A stretch of DNA of 64,000 nucleotides from Frankia sp. AiPs1 (lineage in GTDB: Bacteria > Actinomycetota > Actinomycetes > Frankiales > Frankiaceae): positions 16,966 to 80,965 of the forward strand of contig NZ_JAMQQF010000003.1 of the NCBI RefSeq assembly GCF_023716945.1. Reading direction: 5' to 3'. The translations under genes and the position numbers were made by a program. Positions 1 to 8,755 of the stretch are shown here, piece after piece; position 1 is the stretch's first letter; each line of letters opens with the position of its first letter. Below the pieces are notes generated by a model. That model was not told where the DNA came from. It saw only the letters and a list, made by a program, of their open reading frames with translations, and ran no database searches.

Positions 1-1
1 C

Positions 2-211
2 CGGGAGTTTCCCGGCGTCGCCTACTACGCCGTCCAAGAGCTGCCGGACGACGTGCTGGCCATGCTGGGCCGGACGATCCGCACCTCGCTGCGATTCAAC
101 TTCGACGTCGACGAGCTGGAACTGGCTCGCCGATGGGCCGAGGATGTCAGGGCGACCGCCTGGCGGCTGCTCGTGGCCGAGCGCGAGGACTACTTCGGCC
201 GCTACGAGTAG
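2..211 (+). CDS. C-terminal fragment of an unrecognised protein (runs off window start)
   Basis: An open frame enters from the left edge and stops at 209-211, giving the last 69 residues of a longer protein. The tail ends AEREDYFGRYE and is rich in charged residues and Leu/Ala, so probably helical. It converges on the NACHT gene, whose stop is only 15 bases away, leaving no room for a separate terminator. I do not recognise a family. It was judged coding from its frame, GC3 bias and protein-like composition. Confidence 0.6.
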   Translation, partial: REFPGVAYYAVQELPDDVLAMLGRTIRTSLRFNFDVDELELARRWAEDVRATAWRLLVAEREDYFGRYE

Positions 212-226
212 GCCAGCCACCCGGCT

Positions 227-2365
227 TCAGGGAGTGCCGGGTGGCTGGCGGCCGGCGAGCCGATGCTGCAGCTCGATGTGGCGGAACTGGTAGGCGGCGC
301 CTACCTGGCGCAGTACGCCGCGGCGGTGGGCGTCGCCGAGGAAGGCCATCAGGCGCCATGGGAGTCGGCCGCGAATGGTCAGCCATGTTCGCGCCAGCAT
401 GAAATCACCCCACGGAATATTCAACATTCCAGAACCGACTCCCATCATCAGTCCAGCGACGAGTCCAATCACGGGTCCGCCGGCCAAATTTCCTATAAGC
501 ACACCCATGAAGCCCGCAAGAAATTGCACCCTAAGCGTGAGGGAAATAAATGCCTCTCTATCTTGACGAAGAACCAATGTTGGGTTGACGGCCTGCGTCA
601 GATCCGCCGGCGAAGTAGAGAATCCCCCCACAAGAAGCCATGAGAATAATTGCACGCCGACCACTACATATATCCATATGCCTCTACCCCCGAAGAGAAG
701 GAGTGGAATCATCAAGATGGCGACTAGCAAGATGGCAATTTCCGGCATAAGCGAGTTCGTAAGCCGGCCAATGAGGCCGCCACTCCGCACTCCTTGCCTT
801 GGCTCCAGGTATCCCCGCCGCGGGGGCACGATGATTGATGCAGATCCGAGCCCGCTTGTAAGGCCCCAGGCAAGTCCTGCATTAGACCCATATGCGAGCC
901 CGACCGGAAGTCCCACTCCGAGCCCGAGCCCGAAAATGATCGACGCCCGGAGTAGCTCACGTGTTTGCTGCAAGCGAAAAGCTGAGAGACTTAGAGATAG
1001 CTGCCACCAGGAGAGGTCGAGTGCGCCGCCCAGGGTGTGGTCGAGATGTCGGGCAAGATAGCTCAGCCAGCGTTCAGCATCGGCCGGTTTCCATCGACGG
1101 TGTTGGGCGGGGTCAGAGCGCCGATAGGCGGCGGGGATGAAGGCGTCGAACAGGTGCTCTCCGACGGCGGTGGAAGTGGGGAAGCGGGTCGGGTCGAGTA
1201 GCTCGACGGGGGAGCGGCCGGCGGCGAGGGGCGGTTCGCCGGGGCGTAGGTTGTAGATGGTACGGGCGAGGCTGGCCATCAGCGGGGCCACGAGCGCCTG
1301 CGCGACCGGCGGCGGCCAGGCGGTGAGCAGCGGGTCCCAGCGGGCGGCGCCGGCCGGGCCGCCCGCGGAGCCGCGCAGATAGCCAGCGACCGCCGTCGCC
1401 TCCAGCGGGAGCAGTTCGATGCCGGCGGCCCCGGTAAGGCGCACCTCGGGTCCACCGGTTGGGGAGATGGCCTGCTGATAGTCCGCCGTGCGGGAGCTCA
1501 GGACGAGGCGCTGCCCGGGGCGCAGATCGTCGTTGATCCGGGCGATCGCGGCGCCGCGGACCGGGTCGGGCATTTCGTCGAGGCCGTCGAGGATCGCCAG
1601 GATCAGCCCGGCGTCGAGCAGTGCCCTGGCCCGGCTGGCCCCGGTACCGCCCGGGGCGGACACGGCCAAGCCGCGATGGACGGCGACGAGCCGCCGTTCA
1701 AGCCAGTCGTACAAACCCTGCTGGTAGGGGTTCCAGGAGGCCAGCGCGACCAGGGCCGGTATCGGCCCGCCTGGGGCGCGCCGGCCTGGGGCGAGTAGGT
1801 CCAGCACGAGGCGGACCATGAGCATGGTCTTGCCCGATCCAGGCTCGCCCAGCACGACCAGCCGGCCAGTCGGCACCCGATCCAACAGGCCCGCCAGCTC
1901 GGCGTCACTGCCGGCGAGCCCGCCCGGGCCGGTCGCCCAGGTCCCCGGCGGCGGAGGCGTCGGCCAGCCCGCCCCGCTAGTTGCCAGGCGGACCAGCGAC
2001 GCCCAGTCGTCCACCAGGCTGCTGTCGGCCGGGTCCCAGCGCACCGGCAGCGGGTACGGGTCGTTCAGCCGGCGCAGTGCAGCCTCGTCCTCCCACAGGC
2101 GACGGACCGCGATCGCCAACTGATCGGCCACTCCCGCCAGGTCCAGCTCTCCTGCCGCGGCTTCCTCGCGGTCCGCCTTGTACGCAGCCCAGGTCAACCA
2201 AAGCCCCGTCAGGCCCGTGACTCCCCCGACCAGCCCGACGAGCGCTGCCCCGTTGCTCAGGTGGTAGTGCCGGGACAGCACCACCGCGGCCACCACCGAA
2301 ACGGCCAGCAACACGAGTGCGACCACACCCGTACGACGCACCCGAACAGCAGACGACCCCCGCAT
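227..2365 (-). CDS. membrane NACHT-domain NTPase (STAND superfamily)
   Basis: A 712-residue protein. Two hydrophobic segments lie near residues 13-60 (N-terminal anchor). The NACHT P-loop GEPGSGKT is near 170-177 and the Walker B stretch LAILDGLDEMP near 255-265, the LDGLDE pattern typical of NACHT rather than other AAA ATPases. A glycine-rich multi-helix hydrophobic region occupies about 480-650. The tail FLGDAHRRGVLRQVG followed by YQFRH resembles actinobacterial NACHT proteins. Known family role: signal-dependent oligomerising NTPases, several of which protect bacteria from phage; defence here is inference. It is the last gene of a minus-strand block. The membrane-helix part (about 380-1000) is visibly less GC-rich than the NTPase part, suggesting a mosaic. 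Confidence 0.85.
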   Translation of the reverse strand: MRGSSAVRVRRTGVVALVLLAVSVVAAVVLSRHYHLSNGAALVGLVGGVTGLTGLWLTWAAYKADREEAAAGELDLAGVADQLAIAVRRLWEDEAALRRLNDPYPLPVRWDPADSSLVDDWASLVRLATSGAGWPTPPPPGTWATGPGGLAGSDAELAGLLDRVPTGRLVVLGEPGSGKTMLMVRLVLDLLAPGRRAPGGPIPALVALASWNPYQQGLYDWLERRLVAVHRGLAVSAPGGTGASRARALLDAGLILAILDGLDEMPDPVRGAAIARINDDLRPGQRLVLSSRTADYQQAISPTGGPEVRLTGAAGIELLPLEATAVAGYLRGSAGGPAGAARWDPLLTAWPPPVAQALVAPLMASLARTIYNLRPGEPPLAAGRSPVELLDPTRFPTSTAVGEHLFDAFIPAAYRRSDPAQHRRWKPADAERWLSYLARHLDHTLGGALDLSWWQLSLSLSAFRLQQTRELLRASIIFGLGLGVGLPVGLAYGSNAGLAWGLTSGLGSASIIVPPRRGYLEPRQGVRSGGLIGRLTNSLMPEIAILLVAILMIPLLLFGGRGIWIYVVVGVQLFSWLLVGGFSTSPADLTQAVNPTLVLRQDREAFISLTLRVQFLAGFMGVLIGNLAGGPVIGLVAGLMMGVGSGMLNIPWGDFMLARTWLTIRGRLPWRLMAFLGDAHRRGVLRQVGAAYQFRHIELQHRLAGRQPPGTP

Positions 2366-2599
2366 ACCCCCATCATCGTCGCCGAACGGTCACCGCCCGC
2401 AGCAACCCCTAGCCGGGCCTGCTCGGACAGATCCTGGCCGAGCTCCTCGTCCTCACCGGGATCACCGCGACGGGTGCGCTGTGGCGCGTTGTCCGTTACC
2501 CGCGCGGGCGTGCCAACCCCGAGCCGTCCGCCGGGCGCGGCTCCGGCTGAGGCCAGCGACGAACGGTGGCCGCCGGCCTCAGCCGATCAAGCGCGGGCC

Positions 2600-2752
2600 C
2601 TACTCGTCGTCCTCCTGGTCATTGCGGTCGGCCGCGTCCTGCGCCCGCTCGTCGAACCCGCTCTGCGCGGTCGGCGAGTCGGGGTCGCGCTCGGCGGCGC
2701 TGCTGCTGATCCGGTCGGCGGACTCGCGGTCCATCGGCGTCGACTTGCCCAT
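2600..2752 (-). CDS. 50-residue hydrophilic SMP/LEA-like small protein
   Basis: Starts MGKSTPMDRESADRIS and contains SGFDERAQDAADRN, ending in an acidic DQEDDE tail. This MGKSTP...AxxAADRN layout resembles short seed-maturation-protein-like proteins I recall from actinobacteria and plasmids; their function is unknown. It is highly polar, without membrane segments. The start at 2752 fits because its N-terminus matches that pattern. It lies 35 bases after the stop of the 74-residue gene and 234 bases before the NACHT start, all on the minus strand. Confidence 0.65.
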   Translation of the reverse strand: MGKSTPMDRESADRISSSAAERDPDSPTAQSGFDERAQDAADRNDQEDDE

Positions 2753-2787
2753 GACGTGCTCTCTTCGCGCCCCGATGTCGCTCCGGG

Positions 2788-3012
2788 CTACCGGTCCCGG
2801 TTCAGTGCCTGCGCGAGTCGCCGGTATGCCGGTGCGTTGTCCTCCAGAGAGCCCGCCAGCGACTTTGCGCTGCGCTGTGCCTCGGGGAGCTGGAGGGCGA
2901 TGGACACCAGCGCGAGCGCCAGTCCCTTCTGGGTCTGCCCGGCGTTGATGGCCGCCAGGGCCCGTTGCGCGATCTCGATCGGGTCAGGCTCAGGGGCTTC
3001 ACGCGAGGGCAT
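2788..3012 (-). CDS. 74-residue unrecognised small protein
   Basis: Begins MPSREAPEPDPIEIAQ and continues as an Ala/Leu-rich, probably all-helical protein (IALQLPEAQRSAKSLAGSL). I chose the internal ATG at 3012 because AGAGAGGA sits about 7 bases upstream; the open frame extends back to 3069 without a better ribosome site. No signal peptide or membrane helix. It sits between the transglutaminase-like gene and the 50-residue gene on the same strand, so is probably co-transcribed. Function unknown. Confidence 0.6.
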   Translation of the reverse strand: MPSREAPEPDPIEIAQRALAAINAGQTQKGLALALVSIALQLPEAQRSAKSLAGSLEDNAPAYRRLAQALNRDR

Positions 3013-3112
3013 GGACTGATCCTCTCTCTGCGGAGGCGCCGGGGCGCGGAAAGATCGGTGCTCCCGCAAGCCCGTGCGTGTCTCACGCGCCGCTCGGCCG
3101 GCGGGTCCTGCG

Positions 3113-4021
3113 TCAGGGCCCTGCTGTCGGCGGCACGGACACGGGAATCTCGTCGAGCCGGAGCGGGCGCCGGGAGCCGTCCGGAGCGGGCCACGAGAAC
3201 CGCCAGTCCTCCGCCTCGTCGACTTCGAAGGGCACGCCCTGGAGTGCGTCGAGCAGGGCGCGGAAGCGCGGGAACGGGCCGGAGCGGGCGCGGGCGAGAA
3301 TCTCCGGATCGGCGCCGCACATCGCGACCGCGGTGGAGGCCAGGTTCGTCCCGGCGCGGTGGTGGGCGGCTACGAGATTGCGCACCACGGCGGCGTCCAT
3401 CATTGCGGTGGCCTGGTCGGCGGTGCCGGCCCGGTAGTGCAGCAGCGTGCCATCCGAACGTGGCACGAGTGACTCCCCGCCGCTGGCGGCCCAGTCTGGC
3501 GCCCCGGGGGGTACGAGCGCACGGCCCACGAGCGGATCGTCGTGGGCTGTCTCGGCGAACTGCTCCAAGGTGACGTCGATGAAGTGCTGGTGGTCCGGTA
3601 GCCACAGCACGCAGTGGCCGTGGAACACGTTGCCGTTCCACCGTGGGTTCGCGCCGTAACGTGCCGGCAGGATCCGCCCCGGGGGCGTGATGGTGAGCTC
3701 GACCGGCCAGAGGCGGGCCCGGATGCCGAGCTGACGGAAGGCTGCGGCCAGCGTCTGGCAGGCGTCGATGCAGATGTTGCTCTTCGCGCCGGAGACGTAG
3801 GACCGGTACAGGTGCGGCAGCAGCCACAGCGGTAGCCGGTCCGGTGGCGCCTTCATCACGATCATCGCGACGCGGTCGTCGGGTACCTGCTTGAACGGCC
3901 GGAATGTCGGCCCGTCCGAGGCGGGCGCCGGCTCCTGTGTCTGGGCAGGGTCGCGCCGAGGTGGGGTTCGGCGGGCGACGGGTGGCTTCTTCGGGGACTT
4001 CCCCCGGCGCGGCGACGACAT
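3113..4021 (-). CDS. transglutaminase/papain-fold-like protein
   Basis: About 302 residues. The N-terminal 40 residues are basic and proline-rich (SPRRGKSPKKPP), probably disordered. The core has NICIDACQTLAAAFRQLGI, then NVFHGHCVLW, then FIDVTLEQF. That Cys...His...Asp order and spacing matches transglutaminase-like cysteine enzymes, suggesting protein or peptide cleavage, deamidation or amide transfer; substrate unknown. The start at 4021 leaves 7 bases after the upstream stop; an ATG at 4057 is possible but would overlap the upstream gene by 29 bases. Neighbours are a DUF6166-like gene and the NACHT block. Family assignment is by motif only. Confidence 0.6.
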   Translation of the reverse strand: MSSPRRGKSPKKPPVARRTPPRRDPAQTQEPAPASDGPTFRPFKQVPDDRVAMIVMKAPPDRLPLWLLPHLYRSYVSGAKSNICIDACQTLAAAFRQLGIRARLWPVELTITPPGRILPARYGANPRWNGNVFHGHCVLWLPDHQHFIDVTLEQFAETAHDDPLVGRALVPPGAPDWAASGGESLVPRSDGTLLHYRAGTADQATAMMDAAVVRNLVAAHHRAGTNLASTAVAMCGADPEILARARSGPFPRFRALLDALQGVPFEVDEAEDWRFSWPAPDGSRRPLRLDEIPVSVPPTAGP

Positions 4022-4028
4022 GGCCGGC

Positions 4029-4613
4029 TCAGACGCTCTCGACCCAGCGCGGGTCACGCAGGAGCGGCGGGGCGTCGGTGATGCCGCGCTGGTGGTACCA
4101 GCCGGCGGCCCAGCGCACGAGGGCGCGCCGGTTGAGCCGCCACTCGTCGCACAGGTCGGTCAGGACCTCGGCGCAGAAGTCCTCGCGCAGGTCCCCCAGC
4201 GGGTCGCCGTCCCGGATGCCGCCGAACTCGACGGCTTCAAGGTCGAGGTCGAGGGCGTCGGCGAGCACGACGGCGGCTGTCCTGCTGGTACTGGACCCGT
4301 TGTGACCCCAGCCGAACCCGCCGTCGGCGAGCTCGGCGATCTCGCGCAGGACTTTCGCGTCCTCGCGTTGGGTGGGCCCGCTGGCCGGGGTCTCGACCAG
4401 GATGCGGCTCGGGTGCCACTCGTCGGGATCTGCGATCACAATCGGCTGGACGCGACCCCAGCGGTTGGCCTTCCGCGCCACTGGCCGGGCGGCGCGCCTC
4501 TGGAGCCCGTGATAGGTCCGTTCCTGGTAGCTCAACGACCCTCCCACTCCGCACGGTCCGCCAGATCTGACCGTAGCGGACTGCATTCGCACCGCGAGGG
4601 CGATTTGCTGCAA
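4029..4613 (-). CDS. DUF6166-like protein
   Basis: The segment FGWGHNGSSTSRTAAVVLADAL, preceded by a short Tyr/Arg-rich beginning (YQERTYHGLQRR), resembles DUF6166 proteins of actinobacterial accessory regions. Their function is unknown. The annotated start at 4613 gives 194 residues, but the first ~25 residues look non-conserved; a TTG or GTG start near the SLSYQERTY segment, just after GGAGGG, is plausible. It is the first gene of the five-gene minus-strand block leading to the NACHT NTPase. No membrane segments. Confidence 0.55.
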   Translation of the reverse strand: MQQIALAVRMQSATVRSGGPCGVGGSLSYQERTYHGLQRRAARPVARKANRWGRVQPIVIADPDEWHPSRILVETPASGPTQREDAKVLREIAELADGGFGWGHNGSSTSRTAAVVLADALDLDLEAVEFGGIRDGDPLGDLREDFCAEVLTDLCDEWRLNRRALVRWAAGWYHQRGITDAPPLLRDPRWVESV

Positions 4614-4794
4614 TGGCTCACCTCGGCCACCGAACGCGCCGGCGGGTACACCACGCCCTGATCACCGGCCGAGCAACCGTCGCGGGCTCGTCAGCGAGAG
4701 TGGCCGGGACGCCCTCGTGGCACGCGAGGCACATGCCAGTGACCCAGCGCCCGGCTGTGCAGCTCGAGTAGCCGGGCGAGTAAATCGGGCCCCA

Positions 4795-4862
4795 CCCGCA
4801 TCGGTCGCCCAGGTCCCCGCCAGCTCCCGTTCTGGTTGCCAGCCGGACCAGTCCGGAGTCTC
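4795..4862 (-). pseudogene. fragment of a second NACHT-type gene
   Basis: The minus strand reads SGLVRLATRTGAGGDLGDRCGWG, which matches the LVRLATSGAG...GTWATG segment upstream of the P-loop in the NACHT protein at 227-2365. At DNA level, 18 bases at 4802-4819 are identical to 1930-1947 in the same orientation. No P-loop or other NACHT parts are present, so this is a relic of a second copy. Confidence 0.5.
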
Positions 4863-4888
4863 GCGCTGGGAGTCCGGGCCTTAACTTC

Positions 4889-5245
4889 ATGTGGTGCGCG
4901 GTCACACTCTCGCTCATAGCGATCTTCCATCTCCTGCCCGACGATGGTGATCCGTACGGGATCGTGCGCCGCCTCGTCGACGCGCTGCCCTCGGGCAGCT
5001 ACCTGGTCCTGAGCCACGGAACCGCGGACTTCGACCCGGGCGCCAAGGAACTCGCGGCGGCCTACCGCCAGCGAGGTCTGCCGCTCCGGCCTCGGACCCA
5101 CGCCGAGGTGGAACGTCTGTTCGACGGACTGGAGCTGGTTGACTCGGGCCTGGTCGTCGCGCACCGTTGACGGCCCGACGGCGACGCGGTCGACCTGCTC
5201 GACGTACAGGTGGGCATCTACGGCGGAGTCGCGCGCAAGCCGTGA
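4889..5245 (+). pseudogene. broken C-terminal half of a SAM-dependent methyltransferase (pfam04672/DUF574 type)
   Basis: The frame reads LSLIAIFHLLPDDGDPYGIV, SYLVLSHGTADFDPGAKELAA and VERLFDGLELVDSG. This aligns throughout with the C-terminal half of the intact methyltransferase at 53699-54559. At 5168-5170 a TGA replaces the Trp codon of the HRWRPD motif. After it the same frame continues with family-like sequence (RPDGDAVDLL..VGIYGGVARKP) to a second stop at 5243-5245. The SAM-binding N-terminal half is missing. So this is truncated at its 5' end and carries a nonsense mutation. Confidence 0.8.
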
Positions 5246-5380
5246 GCCAGGTGCCGACTCACGGCGGTGGATGGTCGCGCGGGGTCGGCGAAGGCCAGAC
5301 AGCCCGGTGATCCCGGCGAGGGCCAGGAGTCCGGCCAGGGGGTTGCTGCGGCCGGTGAGCGTTCGGCGACGATGATGGGT

Positions 5381-5473
5381 ATGCGGGGATTGTCGAGTGG
5401 TCGGGCGCGCCGTACGGGCGCTGTCGCAGGGGTGCTGCTGGTCGGGTCGGCTGTGGCCGTGTTGCATGGTTAG
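5381..5473 (+). pseudogene. duplicated N-terminus of a NACHT gene with its upstream DNA
   Basis: This 30-codon frame reads MRGLSSGRARRTGAVAGVLLVGS, closely matching the N-terminus of the NACHT protein (MRGSSAVRVRRTGVVALVLLAVS). It stops after one membrane helix. The DNA before its ATG (about 5270-5380) is also similar, in inverted orientation, to DNA upstream of the NACHT start (2366-2480). The copy therefore includes the promoter region. It overlaps the end of the LysM-BTAD gene by 4 bases. Confidence 0.65.
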
Positions 5474-8400
5474 GATGCGATCCCGTTGTAGCGATTGTTT
5501 TTTCGTTGTTCTGGGTGGGGCCGGAGTAGCTGGCGGTAGAGGTTTTCGAGGTCGCGGTCGGTGTCGCCGTCCCAATAGGGCTCGGCTTGTTCGGCGCGGA
5601 GGTAGGCGCGGTATTCGGCTTTGACGGCGTCTGTGTCGCCGGTGGCGGCGTGGGCGCGGAGGCGTAGGGCGAACAATTCGGTGTGGGCGGGCAGGATTTC
5701 CAGGCCGCGGGTGGTGGTGGTGAGCACGGCGGTGGTGTCGCCGCGGGCGAGGTGGTGTTCGGCGAGAAGGATCACGGCGTTGACGGGTGTGGTGGTGAGG
5801 ATGGAGCCCATCTGGGCGTCGAGCCAGGGGTAGCCGGCGGGGATGCCGCGGATGAGGTCGACGGCGCCCTGCAGGGCTGCGATGGCGGTGTCGGGGTGGT
5901 TGTGATGTTGCTGGGCGTGGCGGATCCGGGCGTCGAGGAGGTCGAGGTCGGAGATCACCTCGGGGGCGAGGGCGAGTGCCCCGTTGCGTTCGAAGCGGGG
6001 CAGCCATCCGTCGGCGTCGGGTCCTGCGAGGTCGATGAGGAGGCGACGAACGCGGCTGAGGGCGTTCGCGATGGTTTTGGGGGTGGCGCCGCGGGGCCAG
6101 AGGGCTGTTTCGAGGTCGGTGCGGGTTCCGTGGCGGTGGGTGACGAGCCAGGCGAGGACCTCGCCGGTGCGGTCGCGGGCGGCGGTGGGGTCGGGTGGTG
6201 GACCGTCGCGGGGGATGACGTCGACGGGGCCGAGGAGTCGGACCATGACCCGCCAGGGTGGTGGGTTGAAGGGGTGAGGTGCTTCGGCCTGGGGCGGGGG
6301 TTCCTGTTCGGCGAGGGGGGCTTCGGCGTCGGCCCAGAGGTCTGCGAGGTCGGCTGCGTCGGGTTCGCTGAGTCCGCAGGGGATGAGAGGGAGGCCGAGG
6401 GGGTCGAGCCGCCAGGCGGTGGGGCCGTGGGTGGGGTCGGGGCGCAGGGCCCAGCGGGTGGGGCTGTCGGGATGGGCAGGTAGGAGGGCGGCGATACCGC
6501 GTTGCCCGTCGCCGGCGAGGTCGGCGAGGCGGGCGAGAGCGTCGCCGGTGTCGTCGCTGGTGGGTTCGGCGACGAGGGCGATGGTGGGGTCGAATTCTTC
6601 GCCGGGTTCGTTGACGCGGGCGGTGAGGGTGGTGGCGTAGCCGCCGAGGTCGAGGGCCCCGTGCAGGGTGTGTGCGTCCGCGGTGGTGGCGTCGACGAGG
6701 TCCTCGAGGGAGTCATTGACGGTGATGCGGTCCGCCTCGCCCAGGTCGTGGGGGTCGAGGCCGAGGGTGCGCACGGTGGTGAGGTCGGCCCAGGGGGAGG
6801 CGGCGACGGTGGTGAGGATGGCGCGGGCGACGTCGCCGAGAGTGTCGCTATCGCCCCCGGTGTCGATGCCGAGGCTGCCGAGGGCTTCCAGATCGGCGAA
6901 GACCCCGGATCCGTCGGGGGTGGCACCGAGTTGGATCAGTGCCGGGCAGGGTGGGGGGAGGTGGTCGAGGGCGGGCAGTTCGGCCTCAGGTGGCAGGGTC
7001 CAGATCTGCGGGTCCGGGCTTTCGGTCCATGGCGGCGGCAGAGCGTGGGTGCCGTGGGGGTGCAGGAAGACCTCGATGAGGTCGTCGGGATGGACGAGCA
7101 GGATCTGGGGGTGCGGCCCGTCAGGCTGATCGCGGTGAGCTGAGGCGATGGTGCGCAGCGCGGCGTCGAGGCGGTCGAGCAGGTCGGGGTCGTCGGCATC
7201 GAGGAGTGCGGTGTGTAAGGCGGCACGGTCATGTTCCGTGGCGGGGACGACGTGCTGCGGGGTGGTGTGGTTGTCGCGGCGCCGGCGTCGGGCGGTCCAG
7301 GATCCAACGATGACGGTGGCAAGCAGGCCCGCGGCTCCAAGCCAGACAAAGCTCTGGGAGGTGTGGCGGTGCGATGGCGGCGTCGGCACGGTGGGGGCCG
7401 TGGCCGGGTGTGGGGTGGTGGCAGGCTCGCTGGCGGGAGCGGTGGCGGCTGAGGAAGCCGCAGGTGGGGTGGTCGGCGGGGCAGGTGGGGATGTGAGGCT
7501 GGTTGCTGAGGGGGCGGCGGGGGTCGCTAGCGACCCGGGTGCGGCGCCGTCGGCATCAGTGTCGGTGTCCGTGGGCGGGGTCGGCGTTTCCAGAGGCGTG
7601 GGAATGGTTGGTGTGCTGCTCGGCGGCCTGGTGGAAGGGGTCCATCCGCCGTCGGCGGCGAGGTGCAGGGTCGGTAGGCGCAGGACCATGCCGGGGTTGA
7701 CCAGCCCGGGATCATGCAGGGTGCGGCCAAGCGGGTCGGCAGTGCCGAGGTTCGCGGTGAACACGGCGTCGACGGCGGCAGGGGTGTCGGCGTCGGGCAG
7801 GTCGGGGTAGGCGGCGTCGACGATGGTCCAGAGGTTCTCGCGGGGTGCGACCGGGTGGCTTGCGGTGGTGGAGGCGAAGGTGCGGTCACCGTCGGTGTGG
7901 TCGGTGCTGGTCCGGCTGGCGGGAGTGCGGTCAGCTACCGGCTCGGCGGAGACTGTGATCGCGGTGTCGGGGAGGGCGGGGATGTGCAGGATGTTGCCGG
8001 GGGTGAGGGAGACCAGCCCGGCGGGCAGGCGGGTGCCGTCGGGTTGAGGGACGCCGATGCTGGCGTCGCGGATGACGGCCCACAGATCCGGGTTGCCGTA
8101 GCGGCGGGCGGCGAGGGAACGCAGGGTGTCGTAGGGCTGGCTGCGGTAGGTCTCGTACCTCGGCAGACTTCCTGTTGTTGCGACGGGGACGGCGGTGGCG
8201 CTGGGTGCGGCGTCAGGGGCGCCGAGTGGTGAAGGCGAGGTGGATGCAGGGTCGGTCTGGGCGGGGGTGTGGGTGGCGGTGGCGGCGGCGAGGTGTAGCG
8301 GGGCGGTGGCGGCGCCTGCGCGGCTCGCGAGGAGCGTGAGCAGCAGGGACAGGCTGGTGATCCAGGTGTGGGCGAGGTGTTGGACGACACCGGGGAGCAG

Positions 8401-8724
8401 GCCGGTGCGCGCGGCGGTGGCGCCACGACGAAGGCGGGCGGCGGTTTCGCGGACCAGTGCCAGGGCGAGTTGGGTCCACACCAGCCAGGCCAGGACGGCG
8501 ATGCTGTTGGGCAGCACGTCGGGGTGGAGGTAGCCGCGGCGGGCGAGTGTCCACCAGCGGGCGGGTTGCCAGGTGTGGGGGAGGGGATCGGACCGCCAGG
8601 CCAGCAGCAGCCATGGCACGGCGGCGAATAGCAGCAGGCCGGTGAGCGCGACCACGGCGCCGGTGGCGGTGCGTCGGTTGCGGCGGCCGGTGGCCTGGCG
8701 GGGGCGGGTGCTGGTCTGCGCCAT
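5470..8724 (-). CDS. membrane LysM protein with SARP/BTAD-type C-terminal domain
   Basis: 1084 residues from the ATG at 8724. Three hydrophobic segments lie in the first ~170 residues. A LysM-like domain follows (YRSQPYDTLRSLAARRYGN), a second LysM-like unit (ENLWTIVDAAYP), a Pro/Thr/Ala-rich linker, and another membrane helix (WLGAAGLLATVIVG). The C-terminal third has a winged-helix segment (VMVRLLGPVDV, TIANALSRVRRLL) and TPR-like helices of the bacterial transcriptional activator domain. Such proteins occur next to actinobacterial Tad loci. The layout suggests an envelope sensor or scaffold with a cytoplasmic regulatory domain. Last gene of the Tad operon. Confidence 0.8.
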   Translation of the reverse strand: MAQTSTRPRQATGRRNRRTATGAVVALTGLLLFAAVPWLLLAWRSDPLPHTWQPARWWTLARRGYLHPDVLPNSIAVLAWLVWTQLALALVRETAARLRRGATAARTGLLPGVVQHLAHTWITSLSLLLTLLASRAGAATAPLHLAAATATHTPAQTDPASTSPSPLGAPDAAPSATAVPVATTGSLPRYETYRSQPYDTLRSLAARRYGNPDLWAVIRDASIGVPQPDGTRLPAGLVSLTPGNILHIPALPDTAITVSAEPVADRTPASRTSTDHTDGDRTFASTTASHPVAPRENLWTIVDAAYPDLPDADTPAAVDAVFTANLGTADPLGRTLHDPGLVNPGMVLRLPTLHLAADGGWTPSTRPPSSTPTIPTPLETPTPPTDTDTDADGAAPGSLATPAAPSATSLTSPPAPPTTPPAASSAATAPASEPATTPHPATAPTVPTPPSHRHTSQSFVWLGAAGLLATVIVGSWTARRRRRDNHTTPQHVVPATEHDRAALHTALLDADDPDLLDRLDAALRTIASAHRDQPDGPHPQILLVHPDDLIEVFLHPHGTHALPPPWTESPDPQIWTLPPEAELPALDHLPPPCPALIQLGATPDGSGVFADLEALGSLGIDTGGDSDTLGDVARAILTTVAASPWADLTTVRTLGLDPHDLGEADRITVNDSLEDLVDATTADAHTLHGALDLGGYATTLTARVNEPGEEFDPTIALVAEPTSDDTGDALARLADLAGDGQRGIAALLPAHPDSPTRWALRPDPTHGPTAWRLDPLGLPLIPCGLSEPDAADLADLWADAEAPLAEQEPPPQAEAPHPFNPPPWRVMVRLLGPVDVIPRDGPPPDPTAARDRTGEVLAWLVTHRHGTRTDLETALWPRGATPKTIANALSRVRRLLIDLAGPDADGWLPRFERNGALALAPEVISDLDLLDARIRHAQQHHNHPDTAIAALQGAVDLIRGIPAGYPWLDAQMGSILTTTPVNAVILLAEHHLARGDTTAVLTTTTRGLEILPAHTELFALRLRAHAATGDTDAVKAEYRAYLRAEQAEPYWDGDTDRDLENLYRQLLRPHPEQRKNNRYNGIAS

Positions 8725-8755
8725 GGGGGCCTCGCGGTCTGGGGCAGGGATGCGG

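Noticed and set aside
2261..3019. Plus-strand 252-residue frame over the small genes
   Set aside because: Antisense to two small genes with better starts and ribosome sites; composition is that of a shadow frame.
4691..6007. 438-residue minus-strand open frame
   Set aside because: Composed of Arg/Pro/His strings typical of shadow frames in GC-rich DNA; it crosses the methyltransferase relic and the LysM-BTAD gene, and the only meaningful part is the short NACHT relic.
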